NCBI GenBank assembly: GCA_028284445.1
Contig: JANQRS010000065.1
Coordinates: 47,282 to 111,281, forward strand
From: Calditrichia bacterium
GTDB lineage: Bacteria > Calditrichota > Calditrichia > RBG-13-44-9 > J075
Length of the DNA: 64,000 nt
Direction of reading: 5' to 3'
In this document: positions 43,957 through 53,889 of the stretch, in pieces
Layout of the letters: each line of letters starts with the position of its first letter
Position numbering within the stretch: the first letter of the stretch is position 1
Made by a program: the position numbers and the translations under genes
The notes under the pieces: model-generated
Told to the model about the DNA's origin: nothing
The model's input: the letters and a program-made list of their open reading frames with translations, nothing else
Databases searched by the model: none

Positions 43957-45270
43957 CTATCCGACAAATCCCGTGAGGACACCTGCGATTGTTGCTGTCA
44001 TCATCGTTGCCAGCGAACCACCGAGCACCGCTCGCATGCCGTATTTGGCGAGATCGGAACGCCGATCCGGGGCAATGCCGCCAATGCCGCCTATCTGAAT
44101 GGCGATGGAGGAGAAGTTCGCGAACCCGCAGAGCGCATAGGTTGAAATCAGCACAGACTTGGCGCTAAGCTGACTGGCGACATTGGATAGCTCAAGATAG
44201 GCAATAAATTCGTTGAGGATCACTTTTTGCCCAATCAGGGAGCCAACCGTATTGGCGTCACTCCAGGGCACACCGATAATCCAAGCAATTGGGCTAAGCA
44301 AATACCCAAGCAGGAGCTGCAGGGTGATCGGCTTTTCGCCAACCGTGATGCCCAGCAGATCTGTAAAGACACCGGTGATAATCCAGTTCGCCATATAAAT
44401 GAGAGCGATGAAGGCCAGCAGCATGCCGCCGACATTCAGTGCCAGGGTCAAGCCGTCTGCTGCACCGGTCGCTGCTGCTTCGATGGCATTCGATGAGGTT
44501 TTCTCGACATTGACTTTTACCTGACCCATTGTTTGCGATTCCTGAGTTTCCGGCATTAGGATCTTGGCAATAACGATGGTGGCGGGAGCGGCCATAATGC
44601 TTGCCGAAAGCAAATGTTTGGCATAGTAGAGTTGCTGGGCGGGATCACCGCCCCCGAGCAGACCAACGTAGGCTGCCAATACCCCGCCGGCAATGGTTGC
44701 CATACCGCCGACCATTAAGGTGAGCAATTCCGAATGGGTCATACCGCTGACGTATGGACGCACAACCAGGGGCGCCTCCGTCTGTCCGATAAATACGTTG
44801 GCGGCCACGGAGATCGATTCCGAACCACTTATTTTCATGGCTTTGGCCATCACCCAGGCCATCCCCTGTACAATTTTCTGCATCACGCCAAGGTGATACA
44901 AAACGGACATCAGCGAAGAGAAAAAGATAATGGTCGGCAACACCTGGAAGGCAAATACAAATCCATTGCCCTGGTTTTGCAATGTTTCCGGGAATGCCTT
45001 GTCAAAGGTGCCCTGATTGGCCAGTGCGCCAAAGATAAATTCGGAGCCGCGATTTGTAAAGTCGATGACTTTGACAAAAAACTGTCCAATGCCGTCAAAA
45101 ACCACAGCGCCCCAGGGCGTCAGGATGACGAAAATGGCAAAAACCAGCTGCATCAGCAGGCCAGTTGCCACAAGCCGCCAGTCAATATTACTGCGATTAC
45201 TCGAAAATAGAACCGCAATACCGACCAGAACTGCCAGGCCAAAAAATCCAAACAGTATGCTCATTGCCAT
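43957..45270 (-). CDS. nupC: Nucleoside:cation symporter, NupC/CNT family
   Basis: 437 residues from ATG 45270, chosen because GAGGAG lies about eight bases upstream; the frame also opens at 45339 but without a good site. About ten membrane helices. The CNT signatures GFANFSSIAIQIGGIGG, APLVVRPYVSGMTHSE and ANVFIGQTEAPL are present. It imports pyrimidine and purine nucleosides. With tdk, udk and PNP nearby it makes this a nucleoside-salvage neighbourhood. Confidence 0.93.
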   Translation of the reverse strand: MAMSILFGFFGLAVLVGIAVLFSSNRSNIDWRLVATGLLMQLVFAIFVILTPWGAVVFDGIGQFFVKVIDFTNRGSEFIFGALANQGTFDKAFPETLQNQGNGFVFAFQVLPTIIFFSSLMSVLYHLGVMQKIVQGMAWVMAKAMKISGSESISVAANVFIGQTEAPLVVRPYVSGMTHSELLTLMVGGMATIAGGVLAAYVGLLGGGDPAQQLYYAKHLLSASIMAAPATIVIAKILMPETQESQTMGQVKVNVEKTSSNAIEAAATGAADGLTLALNVGGMLLAFIALIYMANWIITGVFTDLLGITVGEKPITLQLLLGYLLSPIAWIIGVPWSDANTVGSLIGQKVILNEFIAYLELSNVASQLSAKSVLISTYALCGFANFSSIAIQIGGIGGIAPDRRSDLAKYGMRAVLGGSLATMMTATIAGVLTGFVG

Positions 45271-45363
45271 ATGCAGTCTCTCCTCTTGTGAATGTGTACA
45301 AAGGGCTGGGCCAATTGGCATGTTGCCATACAGGCGCAACGATTTATAGAGATTTCAAGCGAT

Positions 45364-45407
45364 AATCCCCCCTCTATCTCCCTCCGGGGGGAGATAGAGG
45401 GGGGATT
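45364..45407. repeat. Long palindrome, CCCCCCTCTAT family (copy 1)
   Basis: Perfect 19-base arms (45364-45382, 45389-45407; AATCCCCCCTCTATCTCCC and its complement) around TCCGGG. It is one of at least four related palindromes here (46828, 52912, 60326). Located between the nupC and tdk genes. Confidence 0.85.
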
Positions 45408-45435
45408 GCTGCAAATTTTCGCACTTAATACAAGG

Positions 45436-46053
45436 CTAGCTCGTCTTGTGATTCGCCGAGGCCGCAGCCTTCGGCTTGTTATTCGTTTCCGGCGCCGGTG
45501 GTTCGAAGCAGTTTCGGCAGCGGGCTTCATAAATATTTTGCGCCCCGATCACAACTTGATCTGCTTCCTGTGTAGTACGTTGGGTAAAAGTGGCGGGATT
45601 ACCGCAGCGGACACAAATGGCCTGGGTCTTGGTCACATACTCAGCAACTGCCATCAGCTTCGGCATCGGCTGGAAGGGTTCACTGCGATAATCCATATCC
45701 AGACCGGCAACGATCACACGCTTACCCATGTTGGCAAGTTTGATACAGACATCGACCAGTTCTTCATCGAAAAACTGGGCTTCGTCGATGCCAACGACAT
45801 GACTCTCCAGGGAGCCATCGAGGATTTCGCGGGAATGTTCCACGACCCGCGATTCAATTTTGTTTTCGGAATGTGATACGATGTGGTTGGCGCTATAGCG
45901 ATTGTCGATTTTGGGTTTAAAAATGGACACCTTCTGCCGGGCGATGAGCGTGCGACGCAGCCGCCTGATCAATTCTTCCGATTTACCGCTGAACATACAG
46001 CCGCAAATGACTTCAATCCAGCCAACATTTCGCTGAATAATCGGGATCATCAT
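45436..46053 (-). CDS. tdk: Thymidine kinase (type II)
   Basis: 205 residues. The P-loop region GWIEVICGCMFSGKSEEL, the DEAQFF Walker-B-like segment and the lasso GLDMDYRSEPFQPM are typical of tetrameric TK. Two CxxC pairs (CVRC, CRNC) form the zinc site. A low-complexity tail (PPAPETNNKPKAAASANHK) follows. It phosphorylates thymidine with ATP. It ends 30 bases before a family palindrome; udk lies 40 bases upstream of its start. Confidence 0.95.
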   Translation of the reverse strand: MMIPIIQRNVGWIEVICGCMFSGKSEELIRRLRRTLIARQKVSIFKPKIDNRYSANHIVSHSENKIESRVVEHSREILDGSLESHVVGIDEAQFFDEELVDVCIKLANMGKRVIVAGLDMDYRSEPFQPMPKLMAVAEYVTKTQAICVRCGNPATFTQRTTQEADQVVIGAQNIYEARCRNCFEPPAPETNNKPKAAASANHKTS

Positions 46054-46093
46054 TTAAACTCCGCTCTAGATATTGATAGAACTACACCGGCTG

Positions 46094-46723
46094 CTATTCG
46101 ATTTCAGCCAGCATCTTTTCAAATTTTGACTTCACGATATCGATGGCAATGACATTTTTGCCGCCTCTCGGAATAATGATATCGGCATATCTTTTGGAAG
46201 GCTCCACAAATTGAAGATACATAGGACGAACAGTTTCCTGATATTGCGCAAGAACCGAATCGACAGATCGGCCTCGTTCGTGGATATCCCTGCCGATGCG
46301 CCGGATGAGGCAAACGTCGGCTGGCGTATCAATGTAAATCTTGATGTCCATCATATCCCGGAGTTCCGGGATCGCCAATATCAGAATGCCTTCAAGGATG
46401 ATGATCCGGTGCGGGCCGATTTTACGCATTTCGTCTTTGCGGGAGTGAATGCCATAATCATATATCGGCTGCTCAATGACCTGACCGGCCAATAACTGGC
46501 TCAAATGCACCATTAACAATTCGTGGTCGAAGGAATCCGGATGGTCGAAATTGATTTTTGCCCGGTCTTCTATTGATAGATGGGAAAGGTCTTTATAGTA
46601 TGCATCTTGCTGGATCATGACAACTTTGTCTGAACCGAGGGCATCAGTCAGATTTCGAGCAACCAGGGTTTTGCCGGACCCGCTTGCCCCGGCAATGCCG
46701 ATTAAGATACCTCTCGTGTTCAT
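46094..46723 (-). CDS. udk: Uridine kinase
   Basis: 209 residues. P-loop GIAGASGSGKTLVARNL, NFDHPDSFD, YDYGIHSRK, ILEGILIL and RRIGRDIHERGRS identify Udk, which phosphorylates uridine or cytidine. It has no signal or membrane segment. It is the first gene of the salvage region on the minus strand, 40 bases upstream of tdk. Confidence 0.95.
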   Translation of the reverse strand: MNTRGILIGIAGASGSGKTLVARNLTDALGSDKVVMIQQDAYYKDLSHLSIEDRAKINFDHPDSFDHELLMVHLSQLLAGQVIEQPIYDYGIHSRKDEMRKIGPHRIIILEGILILAIPELRDMMDIKIYIDTPADVCLIRRIGRDIHERGRSVDSVLAQYQETVRPMYLQFVEPSKRYADIIIPRGGKNVIAIDIVKSKFEKMLAEIE

Positions 46724-46827
46724 CGAACGGATCCAATTGCCATGTGGCGGTTGATGTTACATTTTAATGACATTTCGCGGAAGAAGATAAGGTAGGCAGG
46801 CATTTAATACAATAGGTAATAATCGCA

Positions 46828-46869
46828 CATCCCCCTGTATCCCCCTTCGAAGGGGGATACAGGGGGATG
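46828..46869. repeat. Long palindrome, CCCCCTGTAT family (copy 2)
   Basis: A perfect 42-base palindrome without loop (arms 46828-46848 and 46849-46869, centred on CTTCGAAG), in the 260-base gap between udk and tRNA-Cys. Related to the palindromes at 45364, 52912 and 60326. Confidence 0.85.
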
Positions 46870-46983
46870 CTGAGATCGCGTCAATATTCCAACTTATTCA
46901 TCAATCGTTTATCTCGAGGATGATGCAAAGAAATATGACGGGGCGGACATAAAAAAAGCAGGTGACTATGACCTGCTGAAGAG

Positions 46984-47056
46984 AGGCGCCGGGCGGATTC
47001 GAACCGCCGAATAGGGATTTTGCAGACCCCCCCCTTAGCCACTTGGGTACAGCGCC
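46984..47056 (-). tRNA. tRNA-Cys (GCA)
   Basis: 73 bases without an encoded CCA. Acceptor GGCGCTG/CGGCGCC (one wobble), discriminator U73 as expected for tRNA-Cys, anticodon loop CTGCAAA with anticodon GCA, T-loop TTCGAAT. An unusual run of eight G spans the D-stem to anticodon-stem boundary. It lies 11 bases after tRNA-Ala. Confidence 0.93.
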
Positions 47057-47067
47057 TTTATGAAGTG

Positions 47068-47140
<73 letters not shown>

Positions 47141-47226
47141 ATCATTTTTTATGAACAATCGCTCACAAAATAGACACCAAATGTAATATCGCTTTTGAGC
47201 TGTGTCAATGAGTTTTTTTTCGAAAA

Positions 47227-49608
47227 TTATTCGACCGATCGTATCGCATTTACCGGATTGGCTGTCGACACGCGGAACACTTTAATACTCACCGTGAGCA
47301 GGGCGCCAAGCGTGACAATAAGTGCAGCACTAAAGGATGGGGTGATACCCAAAGGCGCGTATTGTTCCCAAATACTTGAGATGAGTAAATGCGTTTGAAA
47401 ATAGCCGGCAATAGATGACAAGATCGCGGCAGCGAAGAGCAGAAGGAGAAATTCCTTCGATAATAAGTAGCTGATATGGCTGAACGAGGCGCCGAGAATT
47501 TTGCGAATGCCAATTTCACGGCTGCGACGAACGACATTTAGCGATACCAATGCAAAGAGGCCCATAAATGCAATCAGAAGCGAAACCACCGCAACAAAAT
47601 TACAAAGCAGTAGTATGGTATCGTTCACCTTAATCGCCTCGGCATACTGATCTTCGCCATGATCAAACAAATAGGGCTGATCCGGAAAAAGATTTTGCCA
47701 TTCGGATGCCAGGTACGTTGAAACTGTTTCGGCGGTGTTTTCTTTGTAACGCACCGACAGCCAATGGAAGCCGTCTCCCTTGATCGGGCGGAAAATAATC
47801 GGCCTGGTTGCGGACCATACGCCGCTGACCAAAACATCTTTGGTGACCCCAATGACGTTGTAGGGAATGCGCTCTTTTGAGGAGCTGAAAAAGAGCTCTT
47901 TATCCACACCAGAGTTCCATCCATACTTCTTAAGAAAGTTTTCGGTCACGATAACTGACTCGGTGTTATCTGCAGAACGTTCCTTATCGAAGGTCCGGCC
48001 TTCGATCATTTCGACGCCCATGAAATCCAGATATTCCGGTCCGACTCGATACAGCGTGACCTGATCATACTCACCGTTAATTTCCACATTGGTGGTTGCC
48101 CAGCCATACCCAAATTCTTCATGGGTGCCGGCAGTACCAACAATATCAGGATGATTCGCAACTCTTTCCTGGAAAATCAAAGCGTCGGATGGCTCATCAA
48201 AACCAACGATGATTCTATTGTCACGATCAAAACCGTAGTCAAGCGATGCGATAAAATCGGAATTCTGGTTCATCGCAATGACAAAAATAATCGCCAGCAT
48301 TGCCAGGGCAAATTGAAAAATCAGGAGCACGCGAATCAAGGGATTGGTGCCACCGAACTTCTGATTACCCCGAAAAATAGCTGTCGGCTGAAAGGAGCTG
48401 ATATAGAATGCCGGATAAGCGCCGGCAAGTATCGCTGTTGCTGCCAGAAGAATGGCGAAGAATACCCACAATCCCAGGTCTTCTGTAAAACTGAGTGAGA
48501 TCGTTAACTCCTCCCAAAGTGCGTCGTAAGCCGGCACCAGGATGATTGCCAGACAAATGCCGACAACGAGGGCAATGGCGCAGAGGATGAGATTCTCGGT
48601 AAGGAATTGTAGAATGAGACGGCCGCGATTGCTACCGCAAACCTTCCTGACGCCGATTTCTTTTAGTCGTCGCGCTGAAAAAGCAATCGATGTATTGATA
48701 AAGTTAAAGCAGGCAAGGAGCAGCACCAAAAAGGCAATCACGGACGGCGATATCAGAGCCGCCGGATGCAAATTTTCGTTGAAAGGCGAGCCGCCCAATT
48801 CCGTAGTAATGCGAGACACCTGGACGAAGGGGGTCGGGTAAATACCGGCAATTTGCCAATTGGGATTGGCTTCATTATGTAAATCCTGAATGCGTTTTAA
48901 ATGCGGGGTCAGCGACGATATCGGGACACCGGGTTCCAATTGGACAACTGTCGCCCGGGTAAATCGCTGCCAGCTTTGCGGATCGAGGCCGTTTAGCTTT
49001 TGGATGTTGTCAAAGGGGATAACAACATGTGTCCAAATGCTGGAGTTCGATTTCGGATTGTCCATCACTGCGCCAACGGTCATGGCCTCAGTTGCATCCT
49101 CAACCCGTACCAGCAGGGTTTTACCGATGGGTGATTCGTCGCCAAAATACTTGATGGCAAGCTCTTCACTGATAACAATGTTCTTCTGGCTTTTCAGGGG
49201 ATCTTTGTCCCCGGCAATGATATCGAAAGAAAACATGCTGAAAAATGTGGTGTCGGCATAGAGGATGCGTTCGTGAAATATCTTGTCGCCATAATTTAAG
49301 CTGCCGCCGGTGCGGCTCAGTCGAGTGAAATGGCGAATGCCGGGCACTTCACTGCCCAGTGTCGGACCAACAGCCATCGGTAGCAGGGACCATTCTCTCC
49401 TAACATCGTGCTGTACCTTGTAAGTATTGATGACATAGATATCTTCCAGATTTTCATGGAATTGATCAAAGCTCTGACTGAATTCATAATTCAGATAGGC
49501 CACTACGCAGAGAGCGATTGCAGTACCAAGGCCAAGGATGTTGAGGAGAGCGTATAAGCGATTGCGGTATAAGTTGCGGAATCCGGTAAGCAGGTAAGAC
49601 TTGAACAT
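47227..49608 (-). CDS. MacB/FtsX-type ABC transporter permease (large, no ATPase domain)
   Basis: 793 residues. An N-terminal helix (about 20-40), a MacB-type periplasmic region, then an FtsX domain with three helices (about 280-400). A second helix and periplasmic part follow (about 420-640), and a final FtsX domain (about 665-790). Characteristic segments: KEIGVRKVCGSNRGRLILQF and SREIGIRKILGASFSH. This double-permease architecture occurs in Bacteroidota-type antimicrobial or lipoprotein transporters. No ABC ATPase gene is adjacent, so it probably shares one elsewhere. Confidence 0.9.
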   Translation of the reverse strand: MFKSYLLTGFRNLYRNRLYALLNILGLGTAIALCVVAYLNYEFSQSFDQFHENLEDIYVINTYKVQHDVRREWSLLPMAVGPTLGSEVPGIRHFTRLSRTGGSLNYGDKIFHERILYADTTFFSMFSFDIIAGDKDPLKSQKNIVISEELAIKYFGDESPIGKTLLVRVEDATEAMTVGAVMDNPKSNSSIWTHVVIPFDNIQKLNGLDPQSWQRFTRATVVQLEPGVPISSLTPHLKRIQDLHNEANPNWQIAGIYPTPFVQVSRITTELGGSPFNENLHPAALISPSVIAFLVLLLACFNFINTSIAFSARRLKEIGVRKVCGSNRGRLILQFLTENLILCAIALVVGICLAIILVPAYDALWEELTISLSFTEDLGLWVFFAILLAATAILAGAYPAFYISSFQPTAIFRGNQKFGGTNPLIRVLLIFQFALAMLAIIFVIAMNQNSDFIASLDYGFDRDNRIIVGFDEPSDALIFQERVANHPDIVGTAGTHEEFGYGWATTNVEINGEYDQVTLYRVGPEYLDFMGVEMIEGRTFDKERSADNTESVIVTENFLKKYGWNSGVDKELFFSSSKERIPYNVIGVTKDVLVSGVWSATRPIIFRPIKGDGFHWLSVRYKENTAETVSTYLASEWQNLFPDQPYLFDHGEDQYAEAIKVNDTILLLCNFVAVVSLLIAFMGLFALVSLNVVRRSREIGIRKILGASFSHISYLLSKEFLLLLFAAAILSSIAGYFQTHLLISSIWEQYAPLGITPSFSAALIVTLGALLTVSIKVFRVSTANPVNAIRSVE

Positions 49609-49816
49609 AGAGGCCCCTTTTCATTCTAATATATGACATCCATAACGGTAAGTACGAAAAATTGTTGCCTTTAAGCCAAAAATTTAGTTATATGAAATGG
49701 TTAGGGGTATTTATTTGCGTCTTTTTGACGACGATCAAAGGTGGGTCAGGATGATCGCCTTATTTTGTCCATAGCATTGGATACGGTTGAGGGTTTTATA
49801 ATTAGGGTAGGGTAGA

Positions 49817-50284
49817 ATGGATTCTAAAGATTTGATTCAGTACCTTGAAGGAAATTTCCAGGAATATCATCAACTGCTGGCTCGGGTAGTACCGGAAAAA
49901 TCAGACACCGACTTCAAGCCGGGGTCGCGCTTGCTAAATGATTTGGTTGAACGGGCAGCGGACATTCAGGATGAAGTGGTCGATTATCGCCTGAAGAAAA
50001 TTTTGCGCGAAGAACGACCGTACATACCAAAGATCTTTCCTGATCGCATGCGCTTCAATAAATCGCGACAGAATGAAACGCTGGCTTATACCGTTTCGCG
50101 TTTTCTCGCGCAGCGGGAAGAACTGGTAAAATTGTTGCGTACGTTGCCAAACGAATATTGGGAGCGGACCGGTGTTCATGAGCAGGAAGGACACGTTTCA
50201 TTCAAAGAGTTTATTCGCCGCATGGCCGAAAAGGACGAAACGCTGCTCAACAAATTGCGGGAAGCCCTTGGTCAGGTTGGGTAA
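49817..50284 (+). CDS. DinB-like small helical protein
   Basis: 155 residues, almost all helical with no signal or membrane segment. The pattern of four helices (LEGNFQEYHQLLARVVPE, LVERAADIQDEVVDYRL, SRFLAQREELVKLLRTLP, FIRRMAEKDETLLNKL) fits DinB/YfiT-type folds, but the metal-binding His triad is not evident. The start ATG 49817 follows AGGGTAG. A CCAACAGG-family hairpin follows the stop and probably ends the transcript. Function unknown. Confidence 0.65.
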   Translation: MDSKDLIQYLEGNFQEYHQLLARVVPEKSDTDFKPGSRLLNDLVERAADIQDEVVDYRLKKILREERPYIPKIFPDRMRFNKSRQNETLAYTVSRFLAQREELVKLLRTLPNEYWERTGVHEQEGHVSFKEFIRRMAEKDETLLNKLREALGQVG

Positions 50285-50313
50285 CAAGGCTGACTCGTAA
50301 AACCCCAAATTCT

Positions 50314-50369
50314 AAATTCCAACAGGAAAAATTCCAAAGTTTGGGATTTTTCCTGTTGGAATTTTTTTG
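50314..50369. terminator. CCAACAGG-family inverted repeat acting as terminator (copy 2)
   Basis: Arms of 25 bases (50314-50338 and 50341-50365) with one mismatch and a 2-base loop, followed by TTTT. It lies 29 bases after the DinB-like gene. The rest of the 314-base gap up to the TonB receptor (50370-50598) holds no gene that I can see. Confidence 0.8.
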
Positions 50370-50598
50370 TTCCTCATTTTTTTTGCTTCCCGCTTCCCCG
50401 CAACTGTAACCTACCTCATTTCTTTCCGATCATTTCTGTATTAATGACCTATTAAAAAGAAGAATTTTGTAGCAACAGCTCTAAAACTGTTTTAAGCTTA
50501 GTGCTCGTTATCCGAGCTTGTGATTTCCGTGACATCAATTTACGGGGAACCTGAGGCGGATAAACACCATTATTATTGATAAACATCCAGGTGACCAC

Positions 50599-52875
50599 AT
50601 GGTAAAATATCATAGATGCCTTAGCGGTAGGAGGCAACTGTCGACATTGATTGCCGGCTTTCTGCTACTCGGACTACTGACGATGTCGCTACATGCCCAG
50701 GAGAAGGCGGTGTTGAATGGCTATATCAAAGATGCCCGCTCCGGCGAGACCCTCATACAGGCCAATGCATATTTCCCGGCTTTGCAACAAGGAACAACTA
50801 CCAACAACAGCGGCTACTACATCATTCCCGATCTTGCCCCGGGTACCTATCAGATGATTGTTGCCTACATCGGCTACACCGATTATGCGGTTGAGATTAC
50901 GCTGGCGCCCGGAGAGAAGAAGCGCCTTGATATCGAACTAAGCGCCGGTTTTGTAGAAGGTGAAGAGATTGTTGTTGAGGAAGAAAAGACCATTGAGGAA
51001 GAAAAAGAAGTTGGGGTGTTGACGATCCAGCCTGCGCAGATTAAGGAACTGCCCGCTGTCTTTGAAGCCGATCTTTTCCGCTCAATTCAGCTTCTACCGG
51101 GGATCAAGGCGGCTTCCGATTTCTCGAGCGGCCTTTACGTGCGCGGTGGCAGTCCGGATCAAACGCTGATCCTGATGGATCGAACGACAGTTTATAATCC
51201 TACCCACTTTTTTGGCTTCTTTTCCACATTTAATCCTGACGCGATTAAGGATGTCCGCATTTACAAAGGTGGATACCCGGCAGAGTATGGCGGCAGGCTT
51301 GGGGCTGTGATTGACATCTTCAATAGAGATGGTAACCGCAAGGAATTCCAGGGACGGGCAAGTGTTGGATTGCTGGCGTCGCGGGTGAATTTGGAAGGAC
51401 CGATGAAAAAAGGCTCCTGGATGGTTGCCGTTCGCCGATCAACCCTTGAACCGCTGCTGGCAGCGCTTCGTGGGCAGATTGATGATATTCCCGATGCCTT
51501 TTATTTCTATGACGTCAATGGCAAGATCAATTATGATCCGACCCCGAATGATCGATTGAATCTTTCGTTTTATGCCGGTACTGATAAAGTGCTCTTCCCT
51601 TTTGCAGATGACGCCGAATTTGATCTCAATTATGGAAATAACACCATCAGTGCCAATTGGACGCACGTCTTTTCCCGCAACCTGTTCTCTAATTTGACAG
51701 CTACGCGCTCGTCTTACTTCAGCACGCCGGAATTGAATTTTGCCGGTACCAATTTTACACGGGATAACACCGTTGAAGATTTATCGCTCAAGGGCGACTT
51801 CGAATATATTCCCAGCAGCAAGCACGAAGTGAAGGCTGGTTTTTGGGTAGGTGATCTTGCTGTGCGTATTGAGGAAACCTTTGATAGAAATAATACCCTC
51901 ACGGAAAAAATTGAAAGCCAATATGTTTCCGCTTATAGCGAATACAAGTGGCGTCCGCGGCCGCAATGGATTGTTACCGGCGGTGTTCGCGGCAACTATG
52001 CGACTTCCGGGAGCTTCTTTCGCACAGAACCGCGCTTGTCGATGGAGTTTATTTACAGCCAGCAGTTACTCCTGCAGGCGGCATATGGACGCTATTATCA
52101 ATTCCTGACCCTGATTACCAATGAAGCATTTGCTGGTTTTGATACCTGGCTGACGACGGATGAAGGCGTTGAACCTGCCTGGGGAGATCAGTTTGTTCTG
52201 GGAATGAAAAGCCGGCCATCCGAAAGCTACTCTCTTGATATCGAACTGTACTATCGTAGTATGCGGCAGCTTTTCGAATTGGACCCGCGTATCCAGGATT
52301 CGGCCGGTTTGGATTATCGCGATCTTTTCCGTTTTGGCGAAGGCTTTGCTTACGGTGCTGAGTTTATGCTTGAGAAAGTAAAGGGCCGCTGGACAGGCTT
52401 TGTTGGGTATACCTGGGGAACCAGCCGTCGTAAATTTCCCAATTACAACAATAACGAATTCTATCCACCGAAGTACGACCGGATTCACGACATCAATATT
52501 GTTGCCAATTATCAGCTCTCGAAAAAATGGCGGATGACCGGGGTATTCAGTTATGCCACCGGCCAGGCGTATACCGAGGTGCTCGGGAACTATTACGTCA
52601 ATTTCCCGACGGCGTCGGAAGCACGTTCGCCTTTCGTGGTTGGTACGTTGAACAATGCACGCTTGCCGGCCTATCACCGCATGGATATCGGTTTTACCCG
52701 CAGCAGCAAGCTGTTCGGCAAATTGAAGTATCAGCTGCAGCTACAGATCATCAATCTGTATTCGCGGCGTAATATCTGGTTCCTGACATATGACTTTAAT
52801 GATAATCCGCTCAGCCAGGACGAAGTGCAAATGCTGCCAATTATTCCCAATATTTCGATGACCTTTGACTTCTAG
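50599..52875 (+). CDS. TonB-dependent outer-membrane receptor
   Basis: 758 residues. Signal peptide (about 1-35, ending SLHAQ), then a carboxypeptidase-regulatory-like domain (about 36-120: LNGYIKDARSGETLIQANAY). The plug follows, with FSSGLYVRGGSPDQTLILMD and YKGGYPAEYGGRLGAVIDI. The 22-stranded barrel ends in F-D-F. It needs TonB-ExbBD, not encoded here. A run of E/K residues (near 130-145) precedes the plug. It pairs with the downstream DUF4249-like lipoprotein, a typical receptor and surface lipoprotein pair; the substrate is unknown. Confidence 0.92.
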   Translation: MVKYHRCLSGRRQLSTLIAGFLLLGLLTMSLHAQEKAVLNGYIKDARSGETLIQANAYFPALQQGTTTNNSGYYIIPDLAPGTYQMIVAYIGYTDYAVEITLAPGEKKRLDIELSAGFVEGEEIVVEEEKTIEEEKEVGVLTIQPAQIKELPAVFEADLFRSIQLLPGIKAASDFSSGLYVRGGSPDQTLILMDRTTVYNPTHFFGFFSTFNPDAIKDVRIYKGGYPAEYGGRLGAVIDIFNRDGNRKEFQGRASVGLLASRVNLEGPMKKGSWMVAVRRSTLEPLLAALRGQIDDIPDAFYFYDVNGKINYDPTPNDRLNLSFYAGTDKVLFPFADDAEFDLNYGNNTISANWTHVFSRNLFSNLTATRSSYFSTPELNFAGTNFTRDNTVEDLSLKGDFEYIPSSKHEVKAGFWVGDLAVRIEETFDRNNTLTEKIESQYVSAYSEYKWRPRPQWIVTGGVRGNYATSGSFFRTEPRLSMEFIYSQQLLLQAAYGRYYQFLTLITNEAFAGFDTWLTTDEGVEPAWGDQFVLGMKSRPSESYSLDIELYYRSMRQLFELDPRIQDSAGLDYRDLFRFGEGFAYGAEFMLEKVKGRWTGFVGYTWGTSRRKFPNYNNNEFYPPKYDRIHDINIVANYQLSKKWRMTGVFSYATGQAYTEVLGNYYVNFPTASEARSPFVVGTLNNARLPAYHRMDIGFTRSSKLFGKLKYQLQLQIINLYSRRNIWFLTYDFNDNPLSQDEVQMLPIIPNISMTFDF

Positions 52876-52911
52876 GTAAATGCAAATTAGTGTTGGATAA
52901 CTCTGAATAAA

Positions 52912-52955
52912 GATCCCCCCTATATGTCCCTCCGGGGGGACATATAGGGGGGATC
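52912..52955. repeat. Long palindrome, CCCCCCTATATG family (copy 3)
   Basis: 19-base perfect arms (52912-52930 and 52937-52955) around TCCGGG, between the TonB receptor and the lipoprotein gene. Its arm differs from the 45364 copy only in the TATATG/TCTATC part, so the arms change together (compensated). Confidence 0.85.
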
Positions 52956-52975
52956 CCAAAGTTGGAAATTACGCT

Positions 52976-53872
52976 ATGAAAAATACATTCATTCTCATTC
53001 TTCTTGCGCTGGTTTTTGGCATAACCAGTTGCGATATCAATGAGTCCGATTCGTTCTTTGAAGAATACATTGTTGAAGCCTATCTCATTGCCGGCGAGAC
53101 CTTGCCGGAGGTGCGCCTTTCTACAACCGTGCCGTTTGGGACGGCATACATTTTTACCGATCAGGCAGTTACCAACGCGAACGTTCGTATTGAGCGTCTG
53201 GATCTCAATGAAAATGTGCTGGAAGCATTTTCCTATCAAATGAGCGGCGGGCCGGGCATCTATCGCGAATCCGGACAAACACATATGGTGCAAGCGGCCT
53301 CTGTCTATCAATTGACTGTGGATATTGGCGGAGATATTATTCGCGCCCAGACCTTTGTACCGGATACGTTTCGGATTGTTGAAACCAATGCTGATACCAT
53401 TCTTTATCAAGGCGGTGAACAGTTGGAGTTCACGGTGACCCCCAGCTTTTATCCCGGTCGCCAGAACGTCTTTTTGTTTTCGACACAGGCCTTCGATGTC
53501 CGCATGGATAATCTGACCCCTTTTCAGGCTGATATCTTTGATGAAGAAGAAGATCAGTTGGAAAATCTACGCATTAATGAGTCACCCCCGGTAAATGAAG
53601 GCAATTTTGAGGTGAATTCAGATGGCACCATCACCATTCGTCTGCCCTGGATAGCGGTCAATTTCTACGGCCGCAACTTGATTTCCGCCAACGCAATTGA
53701 CCAGAATATGTGGGATTTTGTGCGCAGCCAGGAAATTCAGAATGGGGCTTCAACCCTCTCACCCGGAGAGATTCCCAATGTGGTTGAATACATTGAAGGC
53801 GGTGTTGGCATTTTTGGCAGCCTGGCCAGGGTCTCGAAGGAAATATTTATTATCAGACCACCCAATCAATAG
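52976..53872 (+). CDS. DUF4249-type lipoprotein, partner of the TonB receptor
   Basis: 298 residues. A lipoprotein signal ends GITSC (Cys about 19). The domain has YIVEAYLIAGETLPEVRLST, IYRESGQTHMVQAASVYQLTV and a C-terminal SLARVSKEIFII segment typical of DUF4249 proteins, which accompany TonB receptors in Bacteroidota. It is 100 bases after the receptor gene and separated from it by a palindrome. Probably anchored to the outer membrane; ligand unknown. Confidence 0.8.
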   Translation: MKNTFILILLALVFGITSCDINESDSFFEEYIVEAYLIAGETLPEVRLSTTVPFGTAYIFTDQAVTNANVRIERLDLNENVLEAFSYQMSGGPGIYRESGQTHMVQAASVYQLTVDIGGDIIRAQTFVPDTFRIVETNADTILYQGGEQLEFTVTPSFYPGRQNVFLFSTQAFDVRMDNLTPFQADIFDEEEDQLENLRINESPPVNEGNFEVNSDGTITIRLPWIAVNFYGRNLISANAIDQNMWDFVRSQEIQNGASTLSPGEIPNVVEYIEGGVGIFGSLARVSKEIFIIRPPNQ

Positions 53873-53889
53873 AGTAAATTGTAACGTCC

